Below, piece by piece: positions 55,151 through 64,000 of a stretch of 64,000 nucleotides of DNA. The number at the start of each line of letters is the position of its first letter. Within the stretch, counting starts at the first letter, position 1. Both the position numbers and the translations under genes were made by a program. This DNA is from Lentzea albidocapillata. GTDB lineage: Bacteria; Actinomycetota; Actinomycetes; Mycobacteriales; Pseudonocardiaceae. Under the pieces are notes generated by a model. The model was given only the letters and a program-made list of their open reading frames with translations. It was not told the origin of the DNA and made no database searches. Location: NCBI RefSeq assembly GCF_000719115.1, contig NZ_JOEA01000009.1, positions 1 through 64,000 on the forward strand. The letters are read 5' to 3'.

Positions 55151-56667
55151 GAAGCCAGCAACTCCGACACCCGCGAACGCACCTCGGGGGAGTCGAGCCC
55201 GCGCACCATCACGGTGGTGCGGCGGCGCAGCACGTCGTCCACTTCGGACGCCCACTCGGTGCGGCGGGCGTGCTCGACCTGGGCCCAGATGTCCGGGCCG
55301 TCCGGGTGGACGCGCTCCAGCAGTGCCGGGTTCTCCAGGCCGAGGGCGACGACCTCGTGCGACGTCGTGCCGTAGTGCGTGGCGAGGTGGCGGACCACGT
55401 CGTCGGGCAGCGCGTCGAAAGCGTGGCCCAGCACGGAACCCACGGTGTCGGGCTGCGCCGAGCCGGGCAGTGCGACGCCGTCGAGCGGGCCGTCGAAGGT
55501 GCGGCCGAGTTCGGAGTTCACGCGGGCCAGGACGGTGGCGCCGATCTTGCGGAACGTCGTCCACTTGCCACCGGCCACGCTGATCATGCCGCCGGAGCCG
55601 GCGGTGATCACCGTCTCGCGCTTGGCGTGGGAGGTGTCGCCGGGGCCGCCGGGCAGAACCCTCAAGCCCGCGAACGTGTACGCGATGCGCGCACGGTCCA
55701 AACCGGACACCGCGACGCCCGCCTCGCTCAGGATCTGGTCGATGTCGTCGTCGGTGCAGGCGACCGCCGCCGGGTCGCCCTCGTAGGCCTCGTCGGTGGT
55801 GCCGAGCAGGAGGTGGCCCTCCCACGGGATCGCGAACGACACGCGCACGTCGTCGACCGGGATCGTCAGCGCGGCCTTCCACTCCGAGGTCTGCTTCAGC
55901 ACCAGGTGCGAGCCCTTGGACAGGCGGATCGACGGGTCGGCGGCGGGATCTTCCATGCGCCGCAGCACATCGAGCCACGGGCCGGTCGCGTTCACCACCA
56001 CGCGAGCGTCCACTCCGAACTCGCCGAGCGAGTCGCGCAGGTCGACACCGGTGACCTTCGCGCCGGTCTTGCGCAGGCCCACGACCGAGATGTGGTTGAG
56101 CAGCACGGCACCGGCCTCGGCGGCGGCGCGGGCGGCGGTGATCGCCACACGGCTGTCGTTCATCTGGTGGTCGTAGTACATCGCGGCACCGCGCAGACCG
56201 TCGGCGCGCAGGTCAGGCACCCACTCCGCAGCCCTGCGCGCCGACAGCACCTTCCCCATGCCGTCGCCGAAGCCCGACAGCGCGGAGTACAACGTGACGC
56301 CCGCGCCCAGCACGAACCGGCTGTGCGGGCCGCCCTTGTAGACGGGGACGAGGAACGGCAGCGGGCGCACCAGATGCGGGGCCAGGTGGTCGCCCAGCGC
56401 GCGGCGTTCCTTGTGGTTCTCGTGCACCATCGGCACGGCCGACGGGCCCATCGCGAGGTAGCGCAGGCCGCCGTGCACGAGCTTGGACGACGCGGACGAC
56501 GTGGCGCCCGCGAAGTCGCCGCTCTCGATCAGCGCGACCCGCAGTCCCGAACGGGCCGCGGCCCACGTGGTCGCGATGCCCAGGATGCCGCCGCCGACCA
56601 CGACGACGTCGAACTTGCCGTGCTGCAGCTCTTCGCGAGCGCGGATCCGCTGTGTTGAGTCAGTCAT
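55147..56667 (-). CDS. glpD: Aerobic glycerol-3-phosphate dehydrogenase
   Basis: FAD-dependent, membrane-associated oxidation of glycerol-3-phosphate to dihydroxyacetone phosphate, passing electrons to quinone. The 506-residue protein has the FAD-binding [18 protein letters not shown], the [12 protein letters not shown] motif and a C-terminal helical domain. ATG at 56667 overlaps the glpK stop by 8 bp, so the genes are co-translated. Confidence 0.97.
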   Translation of the reverse strand: MTDSTQRIRAREELQHGKFDVVVVGGGILGIATTWAAARSGLRVALIESGDFAGATSSASSKLVHGGLRYLAMGPSAVPMVHENHKERRALGDHLAPHLVRPLPFLVPVYKGGPHSRFVLGAGVTLYSALSGFGDGMGKVLSARRAAEWVPDLRADGLRGAAMYYDHQMNDSRVAITAARAAAEAGAVLLNHISVVGLRKTGAKVTGVDLRDSLGEFGVDARVVVNATGPWLDVLRRMEDPAADPSIRLSKGSHLVLKQTSEWKAALTIPVDDVRVSFAIPWEGHLLLGTTDEAYEGDPAAVACTDDDIDQILSEAGVAVSGLDRARIAYTFAGLRVLPGGPGDTSHAKRETVITAGSGGMISVAGGKWTTFRKIGATVLARVNSELGRTFDGPLDGVALPGSAQPDTVGSVLGHAFDALPDDVVRHLATHYGTTSHEVVALGLENPALLERVHPDGPDIWAQVEHARRTEWASEVDDVLRRRTTVMVRGLDSPEVRSRVSELLAS

Positions 56668-58129
56668 CGTCCTCGTCCATCCAACCGACGGTCCGCTCGA
56701 CCGCCTTCTTCCACTTCCGGTAGCCGCGAGCCCGCGCCGCCGGTTCCATCGACGGCTCCCACTCGGCCGCCTTGTGCCAGTTGGCTTTCAGCTCGTCGGT
56801 GCCGCTCCAGTAGCCCACCGCGAGACCGGCCGCGTACGCCGCGCCCAGGCACGTCGTCTCGGCCACGATCGGGCGCACCACCGGCACGTCCAGCACGTCC
56901 GACAGGAACTGCATGAGCAGGTTGTTCGCCGTCATGCCGCCGTCGACGCGCAACGTCGTGAGGTCCACACCGGAATCGGCGTTCATCGCGTCCACGACCT
57001 CACGCGTCTGCCACGCCGATGCCTCCAGCACGGCCCGTGCGAGGTGCCCGCGCGAGATGTAGCCCGTGAGGCCGGCGATCACGCCACGCGCGTCGCTGCG
57101 CCAGTGCGGTGCGAAGAGACCGGAGAACGCGGGCACGAAGTACGCGCCGCCGTTGTCGTCCACCGTGCGCGCGAGAGTCTCGATCTCGGCTGCCGACGAG
57201 ATCAGCCCGATCTTGTCGCGGAACCACTGCACCAGCGCGCCCGTCACCGCGACGGCGCCTTCCAGCGCGTACGCGGCGGGCTGGTCACCGATCTGGTAGC
57301 CCACGGTGGTGAGCAGGCCGTTCTGCGAGTGCACCGGCTTGCCGCCGGTGTTGATCAGCAGGAACGCGCCCGTGCCGTAGGTGCACTTGCCTTCGCCGGG
57401 CTCGAAGCAGGTCTGGCCGAACAGCGCGGCCTGCTGGTCGCCGAGCGCGGACGCGACGGGCACACCCTCGTAGGTGCCGTAGACCTCGGAGGAGGACCGG
57501 ATCTCGGGGAGCATCTCGCGCGGGACGTCCATTGCGTCCACCAGCTCCTGGTCCCAGTCGAGGGTCTCCAGGTTCATCAGCATGGTGCGCGAGGCGTTGG
57601 TGACGTCGGTGACGTGGCGGCCGGTCAGGTTCCAGATCAGCCAGGTGTCCATGGTGCCGAACAGGACCTCGCCGCGTTCGGCCCGTGCGCGCAGGCCTTC
57701 GACGTTGTCGAGCAGCCACCGCAGCTTCGGGCCGGAGAAGTAGGTCGCCAGCGGCAGGCCGGAGCGTTCGCGGAACCTGTCCTGGTCGCCGAGCCGCCTG
57801 ATCAACGCGTCCGTGCGGGTGTCCTGCCAGACGATCGCGTTGTGTACGGGCTCGCCGGTCGCCTTGTCCCACACGACCGTCGTCTCGCGCTGGTTCGTGA
57901 TGCCGAACGCGGCGATGTCACCGAGCGAGAGAGAAGCGTGAGAGAGGGCGTCGCGCACGACCGCCTGCACGTTCGTCCAGATCTCGGAGGCGTCGTGCTC
58001 TACCCAGCCCGGTTTCGGGAAGATCTGGCGGTGCTCGCGCTGAGCTACCGACACGATCCCGCCGGCCTGGTCGAACACGATGCACCGGGACGACGTCGTG
58101 CCCTGGTCTATCGCCGCGATGTAAGCCAC
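56660..58129 (-). CDS. glpK: Glycerol kinase
   Basis: Phosphorylates glycerol with ATP. The 489-residue FGGY kinase begins [19 protein letters not shown]; the adenosine motif [21 protein letters not shown] and the NQRETT segment are visible. GTG at 58129 is chosen because AAGGGAGTGCAC precedes it; the ATG at 58159 lies inside the operator palindrome. First gene of glpK-glpD; no facilitator glpF is adjacent. Confidence 0.97.
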   Translation of the reverse strand: MAYIAAIDQGTTSSRCIVFDQAGGIVSVAQREHRQIFPKPGWVEHDASEIWTNVQAVVRDALSHASLSLGDIAAFGITNQRETTVVWDKATGEPVHNAIVWQDTRTDALIRRLGDQDRFRERSGLPLATYFSGPKLRWLLDNVEGLRARAERGEVLFGTMDTWLIWNLTGRHVTDVTNASRTMLMNLETLDWDQELVDAMDVPREMLPEIRSSSEVYGTYEGVPVASALGDQQAALFGQTCFEPGEGKCTYGTGAFLLINTGGKPVHSQNGLLTTVGYQIGDQPAAYALEGAVAVTGALVQWFRDKIGLISSAAEIETLARTVDDNGGAYFVPAFSGLFAPHWRSDARGVIAGLTGYISRGHLARAVLEASAWQTREVVDAMNADSGVDLTTLRVDGGMTANNLLMQFLSDVLDVPVVRPIVAETTCLGAAYAAGLAVGYWSGTDELKANWHKAAEWEPSMEPAARARGYRKWKKAVERTVGWMDEDDD

Positions 58130-58151
58130 GTGCACTCCCTTGTGCGAGCCA

Positions 58152-58166
58152 TTCGACATTGTCGAA
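58152..58166. promoter_or_regulatory. IclR operator upstream of glpK
   Basis: Perfect 15-bp palindrome TTCGACATTGTCGAA, 22 bp upstream of the glpK start. The same motif lies upstream of the regulator gene at 58962-58976. Confidence 0.75.
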
Positions 58167-58179
58167 CGATTCCACAGTA

Positions 58180-58938
58180 CTACCAGGAGAGCCCGCCGAG
58201 CTCCCTCGAAACGCTGCGAGCTGCCTCACGTACGTAGGACACGAGTTCGAGGCGTGGCGGCTGATCGGGTGAGTCGCACAGCCGCTCGACCGGCCCGGAG
58301 ATGCCGATCGCCCCGACGACCACACCGCGCCTGTCTCGAATCGGGGCGGCCACCGACGCCTCGCCCTCGACGAGTTCATGCAGGTCGTAGGCCCAGTCGC
58401 GGTCGCGGACCACGTTCATGTCGGCATGCAGCTGCTCGGGATCGAGCGTGTGCCGGGTGAAGGCCTGCAGGTCGCCGTCGGGCCAGTTGTCGCCGAACGC
58501 GACCAGCGCCTTGCCCAGCGCCGTCGCGTTCCACGGCAGCAGGGCGCCGGTGTCGAGCGTCTGCCGGCTGTTGTCCGGGCGGAACACGTGATGCACCACG
58601 AGCACGTGCTTGCCGTGCATCACGCCGATGCGCACCGCCTCGCGCGCCCGCATCGCCAGCGTGTCCGACCAGTTCAACGCCTTGGCGCGCAGCTCGTTGC
58701 CGTCGAGGTAGGAGGTGCCGATCTGGAACAGCGCGGCGCCCAGGCGGTACTTGCCGCCTTCGACCTCCTGCTCGACGAACCCGACCTCCTGCAATGTCCG
58801 CAGGATGCCGTGCACGGTCGGTTTCGCGAGGTCCAGGGCGCGCGCGATCTCGCCGACGCTCAGCTGGTGCGCGCCACCGTGAGCGAGCAGCTTCAGGACC
58901 TCGGCCGCGCGCTGAATGGACTGAATGGGTCCGGGCAC
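58180..58938 (-). CDS. IclR-family regulator of glycerol genes (GylR-like)
   Basis: A 252-residue IclR regulator: winged helix [40 protein letters not shown] and a C-terminal effector domain ([21 protein letters not shown] to RELGG). It lies directly upstream of glpK on the same strand, as gylR does in Streptomyces, and shares its operator. GTG at 58938 fits the TAGAGT leaderless signal. Glycerol-3-phosphate is the likely inducer by analogy. Confidence 0.93.
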   Translation of the reverse strand: MPGPIQSIQRAAEVLKLLAHGGAHQLSVGEIARALDLAKPTVHGILRTLQEVGFVEQEVEGGKYRLGAALFQIGTSYLDGNELRAKALNWSDTLAMRAREAVRIGVMHGKHVLVVHHVFRPDNSRQTLDTGALLPWNATALGKALVAFGDNWPDGDLQAFTRHTLDPEQLHADMNVVRDRDWAYDLHELVEGEASVAAPIRDRRGVVVGAIGISGPVERLCDSPDQPPRLELVSYVREAARSVSRELGGLSW

Positions 58939-58951
58939 GCACCCCACTCTA
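58939..58951 (-). promoter_or_regulatory. Leaderless -10 element of the iclR gene
   Basis: Minus strand TAGAGT, 7 bases, GTG at 58938. The IclR palindrome covers the region upstream of the -10. Confidence 0.55.
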
Positions 58952-58961
58952 CCTGCGTACG

Positions 58962-58976
58962 TTCGACAATGTCGAA
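58962..58976. promoter_or_regulatory. IclR autoregulatory operator
   Basis: TTCGACAATGTCGAA, 15-bp palindrome, identical to the glpK site except for its centre base; it lies at the -35 region of the iclR promoter. Confidence 0.75.
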
Positions 58977-58978
58977 CA

Positions 58979-60379
58979 CTACTGGCGATAGATCCCGAGC
59001 GCGGCCGCACGCGAACGGAACTTGAAGTGGTTGCCGCGCTCGCGCACCTCGCCGTCCGTCGCGATCGAGATCGGTGCGCCGTGCACCTCGACGTTCAACG
59101 AGGCGACTTCGAGGTGCTTGTACATGCGCGAGTGCTCCAGGGCGCCGAGCAGGGCGCCCAGGAAGAACCTGGTCCGCGAGTACTTCCGGTCCGCCCGGAC
59201 GTACCGGACGTCGAGCAGGCCGTCGTCCAGCCGCGGCCGCATCGTGGGCGCGAAACCCTTCGGCCGGTACGGCCCGTTGCCGACGAACAGCAACCAGACG
59301 AGGTGCTTGTCGCCGTCGATGGTGATGTCCAGCGGCTTGGCGCGTTGCAGCACGCGGAACAACGCCATGCCCGCCGCGGGCCACTTGCCCCAGCGCTTCT
59401 CCAGCTTCTCGCGGATCCGCACCATGTCCGGGTAGCCGCCCAGCGACGCCGTGTTCACGAACCACTGGCCGTTGACCTGCGCCATGTCCACCCGGACACC
59501 CACGCCGTCCGCGACCGCCTGCGCCGTGTCGTGCAGACCGGTGATGCCCACGTCCCGCGCGAAGTGGTTCAACGTGCCGGAGGGGATGAGCACCAGCGGA
59601 AGATCGCGCTCGGCGGCGACGGCGGCCACGGCGGCCACGGTCCCGTCGCCACCGGCCACACCCAGCGCCTTCGCGTCCGGCAGGTCGTCGAGTTCCTCGA
59701 TCGAGACGACCTGCGCCTTCGGCCACTCCTCGGTGATCTGCGGCGTCGGGTCCGGGCCGATGCCCGAGAACGGGTTCACCACCACGACCAGCCCGTCGCC
59801 GTCCTGCAACGACGTCAGGTCGGCGTGTTCGTAGGCCGAGGCGGGCTCGTTGATCCCGAGTGGCCACCACCGGCGCGTCAGCAACGCGGCGCCGACGCCC
59901 ACGCCCGCGCCGACCGCGACATCCGTCGGCCAATGAACGCCCGTGTGGACGCGTGAATAGGCGACGGCGGCCGCGATCGGCGCCATCACCACGCCTGCTT
60001 TGGGTGATTCCATCGCCACCGCCGTGGCGAAAGCGGCCGCTGACGCGGAGTGACCGGACGGGAATGACGACGACGTCGGCCGCTTCGCCAGCCGGCGGCG
60101 CAACGCGAGCAGATCGGCGGCGGGCCGCCGCCGCGGGAAAAGTGACTTCCCGACCAGGTTCGCGCTGGCAGAAGCCCCGGTGATGGCCGCAAGGCCTCTC
60201 ATCGCACCACGCCGGTACGGGCCTTTTCTCGTCGCCAGAATCGCCGCGATGACGAACCACAGCAGACTGTGGTTGGCGGCTTTCGAAAGCCTCTTCAAAC
60301 CCGTGTCGAGCCTGCTCGGAGGCAGTCTAGCCGAGGAGCTCATGAGCTTCTTGTCGAGAGCGCTGACCCGTTTCCACAC
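58979..60379 (-). CDS. PAP2 phosphatase-diacylglycerol kinase fusion
   Basis: A 466-residue protein. Residues ~40-185 are a PAP2 phosphatase with its three motifs (KSLFPRRRP, PSGHSASAAAF, SRVHTGVHWPTDV) among membrane helices; residues ~195-466 are a DAG/lipid kinase catalytic domain (VVVNPFSGIG, GVAGGDGTVAA, PSGTLNHFARD). One chain thus holds opposing activities, dephosphorylating and phosphorylating lipid substrates, probably at the membrane. GTG at 60379 is chosen from the TAGTGT leaderless signal; TTG 60400 is unlikely. Divergent from pafA. Confidence 0.92.
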   Translation of the reverse strand: MWKRVSALDKKLMSSSARLPPSRLDTGLKRLSKAANHSLLWFVIAAILATRKGPYRRGAMRGLAAITGASASANLVGKSLFPRRRPAADLLALRRRLAKRPTSSSFPSGHSASAAAFATAVAMESPKAGVVMAPIAAAVAYSRVHTGVHWPTDVAVGAGVGVGAALLTRRWWPLGINEPASAYEHADLTSLQDGDGLVVVVNPFSGIGPDPTPQITEEWPKAQVVSIEELDDLPDAKALGVAGGDGTVAAVAAVAAERDLPLVLIPSGTLNHFARDVGITGLHDTAQAVADGVGVRVDMAQVNGQWFVNTASLGGYPDMVRIREKLEKRWGKWPAAGMALFRVLQRAKPLDITIDGDKHLVWLLFVGNGPYRPKGFAPTMRPRLDDGLLDVRYVRADRKYSRTRFFLGALLGALEHSRMYKHLEVASLNVEVHGAPISIATDGEVRERGNHFKFRSRAAALGIYRQ

Positions 60380-60392
60380 GCCACCGACACTA
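60380..60392 (-). promoter_or_regulatory. Leaderless -10 element of the PAP2-kinase gene
   Basis: Minus strand TAGTGT, 7 bases, GTG at 60379; no Shine-Dalgarno. Confidence 0.5.
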
Positions 60393-60447
60393 AACCGCAA
60401 CCGGCGTGCCGCCCGAACGGATCACCCTGCTCCGCCTGAGAGTCGCC

Positions 60448-60459
60448 TACTGTTGAGGC
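60448..60459 (+). promoter_or_regulatory. Leaderless -10 element of pafA
   Basis: TACTGT (60448-60453), 6 bases, ATG at 60460; no Shine-Dalgarno. Confidence 0.55.
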
Positions 60460-61818
60460 ATGCAGCGGCGGATCTTCGGCATTGAGACAGAATTCGGGGT
60501 GACCTGCACCTTCCACGGGCAGCGTCGTCTGTCCCCGGACGAGGTCGCGCGGTACTTGTTCCGCCGCGTCGTCTCGTGGGGGCGTTCTTCCAACGTCTTC
60601 TTGCGCAACGGCTCCCGGCTCTACCTCGACGTCGGCTCCCACCCGGAGTACGCGACGGCCGAGTGCGACGACCTGGCACAGCTCGTCACGCACGACAAGG
60701 CCGGTGAGCGGATCCTGGAGGACCTGCTCGTCGACGCCGAGCGCAGGCTCGCCGACGAGGGCATCGGCGGGGACATCTTCCTGTTCAAGAACAACACCGA
60801 CTCGGCGGGCAACTCCTACGGCTGCCACGAGAACTACCTGGTCGCACGGGCCGGCGAGTTCTCCCGCATCGCGGACGTGCTGCTGCCGTTCCTCGTCACC
60901 CGCCAGCTCATCTGCGGCGCCGGCAAGGTGCTGCAGACCCCGCGCGGCGCCGTGTACTGCCTCTCGCAGCGCGCCGAGCACATCTGGGAGGGCGTGTCGT
61001 CCGCGACCACGCGGTCCCGCCCGATCATCAACACCCGCGACGAGCCGCACGCCGACGCCGAGCGCTACCGGCGCCTGCACGTCATCGTCGGCGACTCGAA
61101 CATGTCCGAGGTGACGACGCTGCTGAAGGTCGGCAGCGCGAACCTGGTGCTGGAGATGATCGAGCAGGGCGTCCAGTTCCGCGACTTCTCCCTGGACAAC
61201 CCGATCCGCGCCATCCGCGAGATCTCCCACGACCTCACCGGCCGCCGCACGGTCCGCCTCGCGGGCGGCAAGGAGGCCTCCGCGCTCGACATCCAGCGCG
61301 AGTACTTCGAGAAGGCCGTCGAGCACACCGCGAAGCGCTCGCCGGACCCCATGGCGGAGCGCGTCCTCGAACTGTGGGGCCGCACGCTCGACGCCGTCGA
61401 GGCGCAGGACCTGACGAAGATCGACCGCGAGATCGACTGGGCCATCAAGAACCGCCTGATGAACCGGTACATGGAAAAGCACAACATGGACCTGTCCAAC
61501 CCGCGCATCGCCCAGCTCGACCTCGCCTACCACGACATCCGCCGTGGCCGTGGCGTGTTCGACCTGCTGCAGCGCAAGGGCCAGGTCGAGCGGGTGACCG
61601 ACGACGGCGAGATCGAGGCCGCCAAGGACACCCCGCCGCAGACCACGCGGGCCAAGCTGCGCGGTGACTTCATCGCCGCCGCGCAGGCCGCCGGTCGCGA
61701 CTTCACCGTCGACTGGGTGCACCTCAAGCTGAACGACCAGGCGCAGCGCACGGTGCTGTGCAAGGACCCGTTCCGGGCGGTGGACGAGCGCGTGGAGCGC
61801 CTGATCTCCTCGCTCTGA
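60460..61818 (+). CDS. pafA: Pup-protein ligase
   Basis: Attaches the C-terminal Glu of Pup to substrate lysines using ATP. The 452-residue protein begins [16 protein letters not shown] with the metal-binding Glu, followed by [36 protein letters not shown] and [13 protein letters not shown]. It lacks the Dop-specific loop. ATG at 60460 is leaderless. In many actinobacteria pafA is followed by pafB-pafC; here it ends at a terminator facing a methyltransferase gene. Confidence 0.98.
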   Translation: MQRRIFGIETEFGVTCTFHGQRRLSPDEVARYLFRRVVSWGRSSNVFLRNGSRLYLDVGSHPEYATAECDDLAQLVTHDKAGERILEDLLVDAERRLADEGIGGDIFLFKNNTDSAGNSYGCHENYLVARAGEFSRIADVLLPFLVTRQLICGAGKVLQTPRGAVYCLSQRAEHIWEGVSSATTRSRPIINTRDEPHADAERYRRLHVIVGDSNMSEVTTLLKVGSANLVLEMIEQGVQFRDFSLDNPIRAIREISHDLTGRRTVRLAGGKEASALDIQREYFEKAVEHTAKRSPDPMAERVLELWGRTLDAVEAQDLTKIDREIDWAIKNRLMNRYMEKHNMDLSNPRIAQLDLAYHDIRRGRGVFDLLQRKGQVERVTDDGEIEAAKDTPPQTTRAKLRGDFIAAAQAAGRDFTVDWVHLKLNDQAQRTVLCKDPFRAVDERVERLISSL

Positions 61819-61829
61819 CCGAACGACGA

Positions 61830-61864
61830 CGAGGGGCGCGCTCCGGTCTGGAGCGCGCCCCTCG
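61830..61864 (+). terminator. Terminator after pafA
   Basis: Perfect 15-bp stem CGAGGGGCGCGCTCC-GGTCT-GGAGCGCGCCCCTCG, 11 bp after the stop; no T-run. It may also serve the convergent methyltransferase gene. Confidence 0.8.
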
Positions 61865-61872
61865 TGTCGTCT

Positions 61873-62883
61873 CTAGCGTGCGACGGCCTCGAACAGGTGC
61901 AGCGACTCGGTCGCCGTCGAGCCGCGGTACTCCAGCCCGGCCCGTTCGAACAGGCCCGCGTACTCGGCCTCGGTGCGTTCCTGGCTGCCGAACAGCACGA
62001 ACATCCCCATGTCGGCCATCGCGGTGTACGCGTCGGGTGTGCCGGACTTCTCCAGCAGCACCTCGACTACCACGATCCGGGAGCCCGGCTTCGCCGCGCG
62101 GGCACAGGACTCCAGGATGCGGACGCAGTCCTCGTCGCCCCAGTTGTGCAGGATGAACCGCAGCAGGTACAGGTCCGCGCCCTCGGGAACGGCGGCCAGC
62201 GCGTCCCCGGCGACCGTCTCGCAGCGCGAGGCGAGCGGGTCGCTGACCAGCTCCGGCAGGGCGTCGGCGATGACCCCCTCGACATCGAACAGCACCCCCC
62301 GCAGCTCTGGTGCGGCACGCAGGACGTCGCGCAGGAGTCCGCCGCGGCCGCCGCCCACGTCCACCACCAGGCCCGTGGCGGGCAGGCCCAGTGCCGCGAC
62401 GACGTCGCCGTTGTCCTCCTCGGTCGCGTTGTTCATGGCCTGGTGGAAGTTCGCGGCCTGCTCTGGGTCGTGTTCGCTGATGTAGCTGTAGAAGTCCGTG
62501 CCGTGCACCACCGCGAACGGGCTGCGGCCTTCCTTCGCGGCGGCGGCGAGGTTGCTCCACGCCTGCCACGTGGCGTCGGACTTCAGGTCCTGGGCGAGGA
62601 TGCGGCCCACCGGGTGGGTGGAGCACATCGTCCGGGAGAGCGCGGTGTGCGCGTACCGGCCGTCCTCGGTCAGGGTGAAGACACCGAAGCTCGCCAGTGC
62701 CGCCAGCAGCCTGCCGAGCACGCCGGGGTCGGTGCCCGTGCGGACGGCCAGGTCCGCCACGGAGAGCGCCTCGTCCTCCAGCGTGTCGGCCAGGTCGAGC
62801 ACCACCGCCGCGCGCAGCAGGTGTGCCGCGCGCAGGTGCACCAGCATCTGGCTCACCGAGTCGTCCGGTCCTTCGTGGTTCAT
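61873..62883 (-). CDS. SAM-dependent O-methyltransferase (natural-product type)
   Basis: A 336-residue class I methyltransferase of the plant/polyketide O-methyltransferase type: N-terminal dimerisation winged helix (~10-95), SAM motif VVDVGGGRGGLLRDVL, and catalytic-region LRFILHNWGDEDCVRIL with the likely general base His. ATG at 62883, one base after the P450 stop (TGA-G-ATG), so the two genes form an operon. The substrate is probably a hydroxylated natural product. Confidence 0.92.
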   Translation of the reverse strand: MNHEGPDDSVSQMLVHLRAAHLLRAAVVLDLADTLEDEALSVADLAVRTGTDPGVLGRLLAALASFGVFTLTEDGRYAHTALSRTMCSTHPVGRILAQDLKSDATWQAWSNLAAAAKEGRSPFAVVHGTDFYSYISEHDPEQAANFHQAMNNATEEDNGDVVAALGLPATGLVVDVGGGRGGLLRDVLRAAPELRGVLFDVEGVIADALPELVSDPLASRCETVAGDALAAVPEGADLYLLRFILHNWGDEDCVRILESCARAAKPGSRIVVVEVLLEKSGTPDAYTAMADMGMFVLFGSQERTEAEYAGLFERAGLEYRGSTATESLHLFEAVAR

Positions 62884-62884
62884 C

Positions 62885-64000
62885 TCAGTCCTCCGGGGCA
62901 GGCGACAGCACGACGGGCAGGGCGCTGATGCGGCGGATGATCCAGTCGGACTCCCACCGCACCTCGTTCGTCGTGCTCAGGCGGGCGTGCGGGAAGCGGG
63001 TGAGGAACGTGCCGAGGGCGATCCGGGCCTCCAGCCGGGCCAGCGGCGCGCCGAGGCAGAGGTGCCGGCCGAGGCCGAAGCTGACGTTGTCGCCCCCGGT
63101 GCCGGGCGCGAACTCGTCCCCGGCGGTGCGGTGCGGGCAGCGGTTGGCCGCGGCGAGGTTCACCTGCACCGGCGCGCCCTTCGGGATCAGGTAGCCGCCG
63201 AGTTCGACGTCCTCGGTGGCGAACCGCCACGTCGCGTGCGGCAGCGGCGGCTGCACGCGCAGGGTCTCCTCGACCCAGTCGCCGAGTTCGGCGTCGGTGC
63301 GGGGGCGTTCGCCGGGCGGGCGGCGCAGGGCCTCGTGGATCGACGAGGCGATCAGGCTGGCGGTGGACTCGTAGCCCGCCATGATCAGGCCTGTCGTCCA
63401 CGTGACGACCTCGTTGAGGCTGACCGCGTCCTCGGCCTGCGCCGCCAGCAGGTCCGTGACGAACCCCTGTTCCAGCACGTTTCCCTCGGCGGCCCACTGC
63501 GCGACCGTGCCGGCGAGCCCACCCACCCCGGCGGCACGCTCGTCCTGGTCCTGCGAGTAGATGATGTTGTCGGTGACCTCGCGCAGCGCGGGCCTCAGGT
63601 GCGGTGGTACGCCGATCAGCTCGCTGAAGAAGCCCAGCGGCAGCGCGAAGGTGAAGCGGTCGACGAGGTTCACCTCGCCCTGCTCCGACGTGAGGTTGTC
63701 CAGCAGCCCCTCGGCGAGCTTCGTGATCCGCTCACCCCACTCGCCGAGCTTGCGGGGCGTGAAGAACTTCGCGTGCAGGCGCCGGATCCGGGTGTGCTCC
63801 GCGCCCTCGCTCATCACCATGGCCTTGGCGACCTCGGCGCGTGGCTGGGCACCGAGCATCGCGCCGGGGATCCGCATCCACTCCGGTGCGAGCGCCATGT
63901 CCTTGCTGAGCCGGGAGTCCAGCAGCGCGGTGCGGGCGAGGTCCGGGTCGCACACCACCCAGTTCGTGCCACCGAAGTAGTCGACGGTGACGATCGGCGC
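62885..64000 (-). CDS. Cytochrome P450 (5' end cut by window)
   Basis: At least 371 residues of a bacterial P450; the start lies beyond 64000, and the frame is open to the edge (APIVTVDYFGGTNWVV...). I-helix AGYEST with the catalytic Thr, ExxR in EETLR, and heme loop FGLGRHLCLG with the Cys ligand are present. It resembles soluble class I enzymes of macrolide or polyketide tailoring. Operon with the methyltransferase; redox partners are not in view. Confidence 0.94.
   Translation of the reverse strand, partial: APIVTVDYFGGTNWVVCDPDLARTALLDSRLSKDMALAPEWMRIPGAMLGAQPRAEVAKAMVMSEGAEHTRIRRLHAKFFTPRKLGEWGERITKLAEGLLDNLTSEQGEVNLVDRFTFALPLGFFSELIGVPPHLRPALREVTDNIIYSQDQDERAAGVGGLAGTVAQWAAEGNVLEQGFVTDLLAAQAEDAVSLNEVVTWTTGLIMAGYESTASLIASSIHEALRRPPGERPRTDAELGDWVEETLRVQPPLPHATWRFATEDVELGGYLIPKGAPVQVNLAAANRCPHRTAGDEFAPGTGGDNVSFGLGRHLCLGAPLARLEARIALGTFLTRFPHARLSTTNEVRWESDWIIRRISALPVVLSPAPED

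Overview
The window is high-GC actinobacterial DNA. Mycothiol biosynthesis (mshC), a complete Pup-proteasome set (arc/mpa, dop, pup, prcB, prcA, pafA), streptogrisin-type secreted proteases and near-uniform G/C third codon positions point to the order Pseudonocardiales, perhaps a Lentzea/Saccharothrix/Actinosynnema-like genus. No tRNA, rRNA, CRISPR array or complete insertion sequence was found.

Layout. 1-8.3 kb: a minus-strand run with a stomatin-like slipin, a 1298-residue caspase/P-loop NTPase/TPR protein, a translationally coupled LCAT-like lipase and cytochrome oxidase subunit I. 8.4-10.5 kb: mshC facing clpS-DUF2017. 10.5-13.9 kb: two divergent secreted proteases (S8 and S1). 13.9-18.1 kb: a regulator with an ABC exporter and an MFS pump. 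18.2-25.8 kb: PAC2 protein, metH-HAD, a SUKH protein, cbtBA under a cobalamin riboswitch, and an FhuF-like protein. 25.9-31.8 kb: hisE-hisG-monooxygenase, a phosphoribosyltransferase, thioesterase, RecB-like nuclease, M50 protease and trmI. 31.8-34.4 kb: a MITE-like element and two paralogous Pro/Gly/Gln-rich membrane proteins. 34.4-42 kb: arc/mpa, a CAAX-type protease, a GntR module, and a two-component system next to an ABC exporter. 42-48 kb: tandem GH5 glucanases, aldo/keto reductase, Nudix, FtsX-type permease. 48.3-51.8 kb: dop-pup-prcB-prcA. 51.9-60.4 kb: small stress and regulator genes, glpK-glpD with their IclR regulator, and a PAP2-diacylglycerol kinase fusion. 60.4-64 kb: pafA, then a methyltransferase-P450 pair that runs off the edge.

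How the genes work together. Protein quality control dominates. PafA attaches Pup, Dop deamidates and removes it, ARC/Mpa unfolds targets and PrcBA degrades them; ClpS serves a separate N-degron route. Methionine synthase and cobalt uptake are linked through B12. GlpK-GlpD feed glycerol into central metabolism, and two copies of one palindrome suggest control by the neighbouring IclR regulator.

Promoter grammar is readable. At least twelve genes show TANNNT followed by 6-7 bases and then ATG/GTG, the signature of leaderless transcripts. Four genes (arc/mpa, RecB-like nuclease, slipin, MFS pump) carry a TGTCRG-type box spaced exactly 8 bp from TANNNT, the architecture of the actinobacterial RecA-NDp/PafBC DNA-damage promoter.

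The best candidate for an undescribed system is the caspase-NTPase-TPR plus lipase pair at 1900-7121. It has the parts expected of a sensor-protease-membrane-effector conflict or suicide module, though its function is inferred, not shown.
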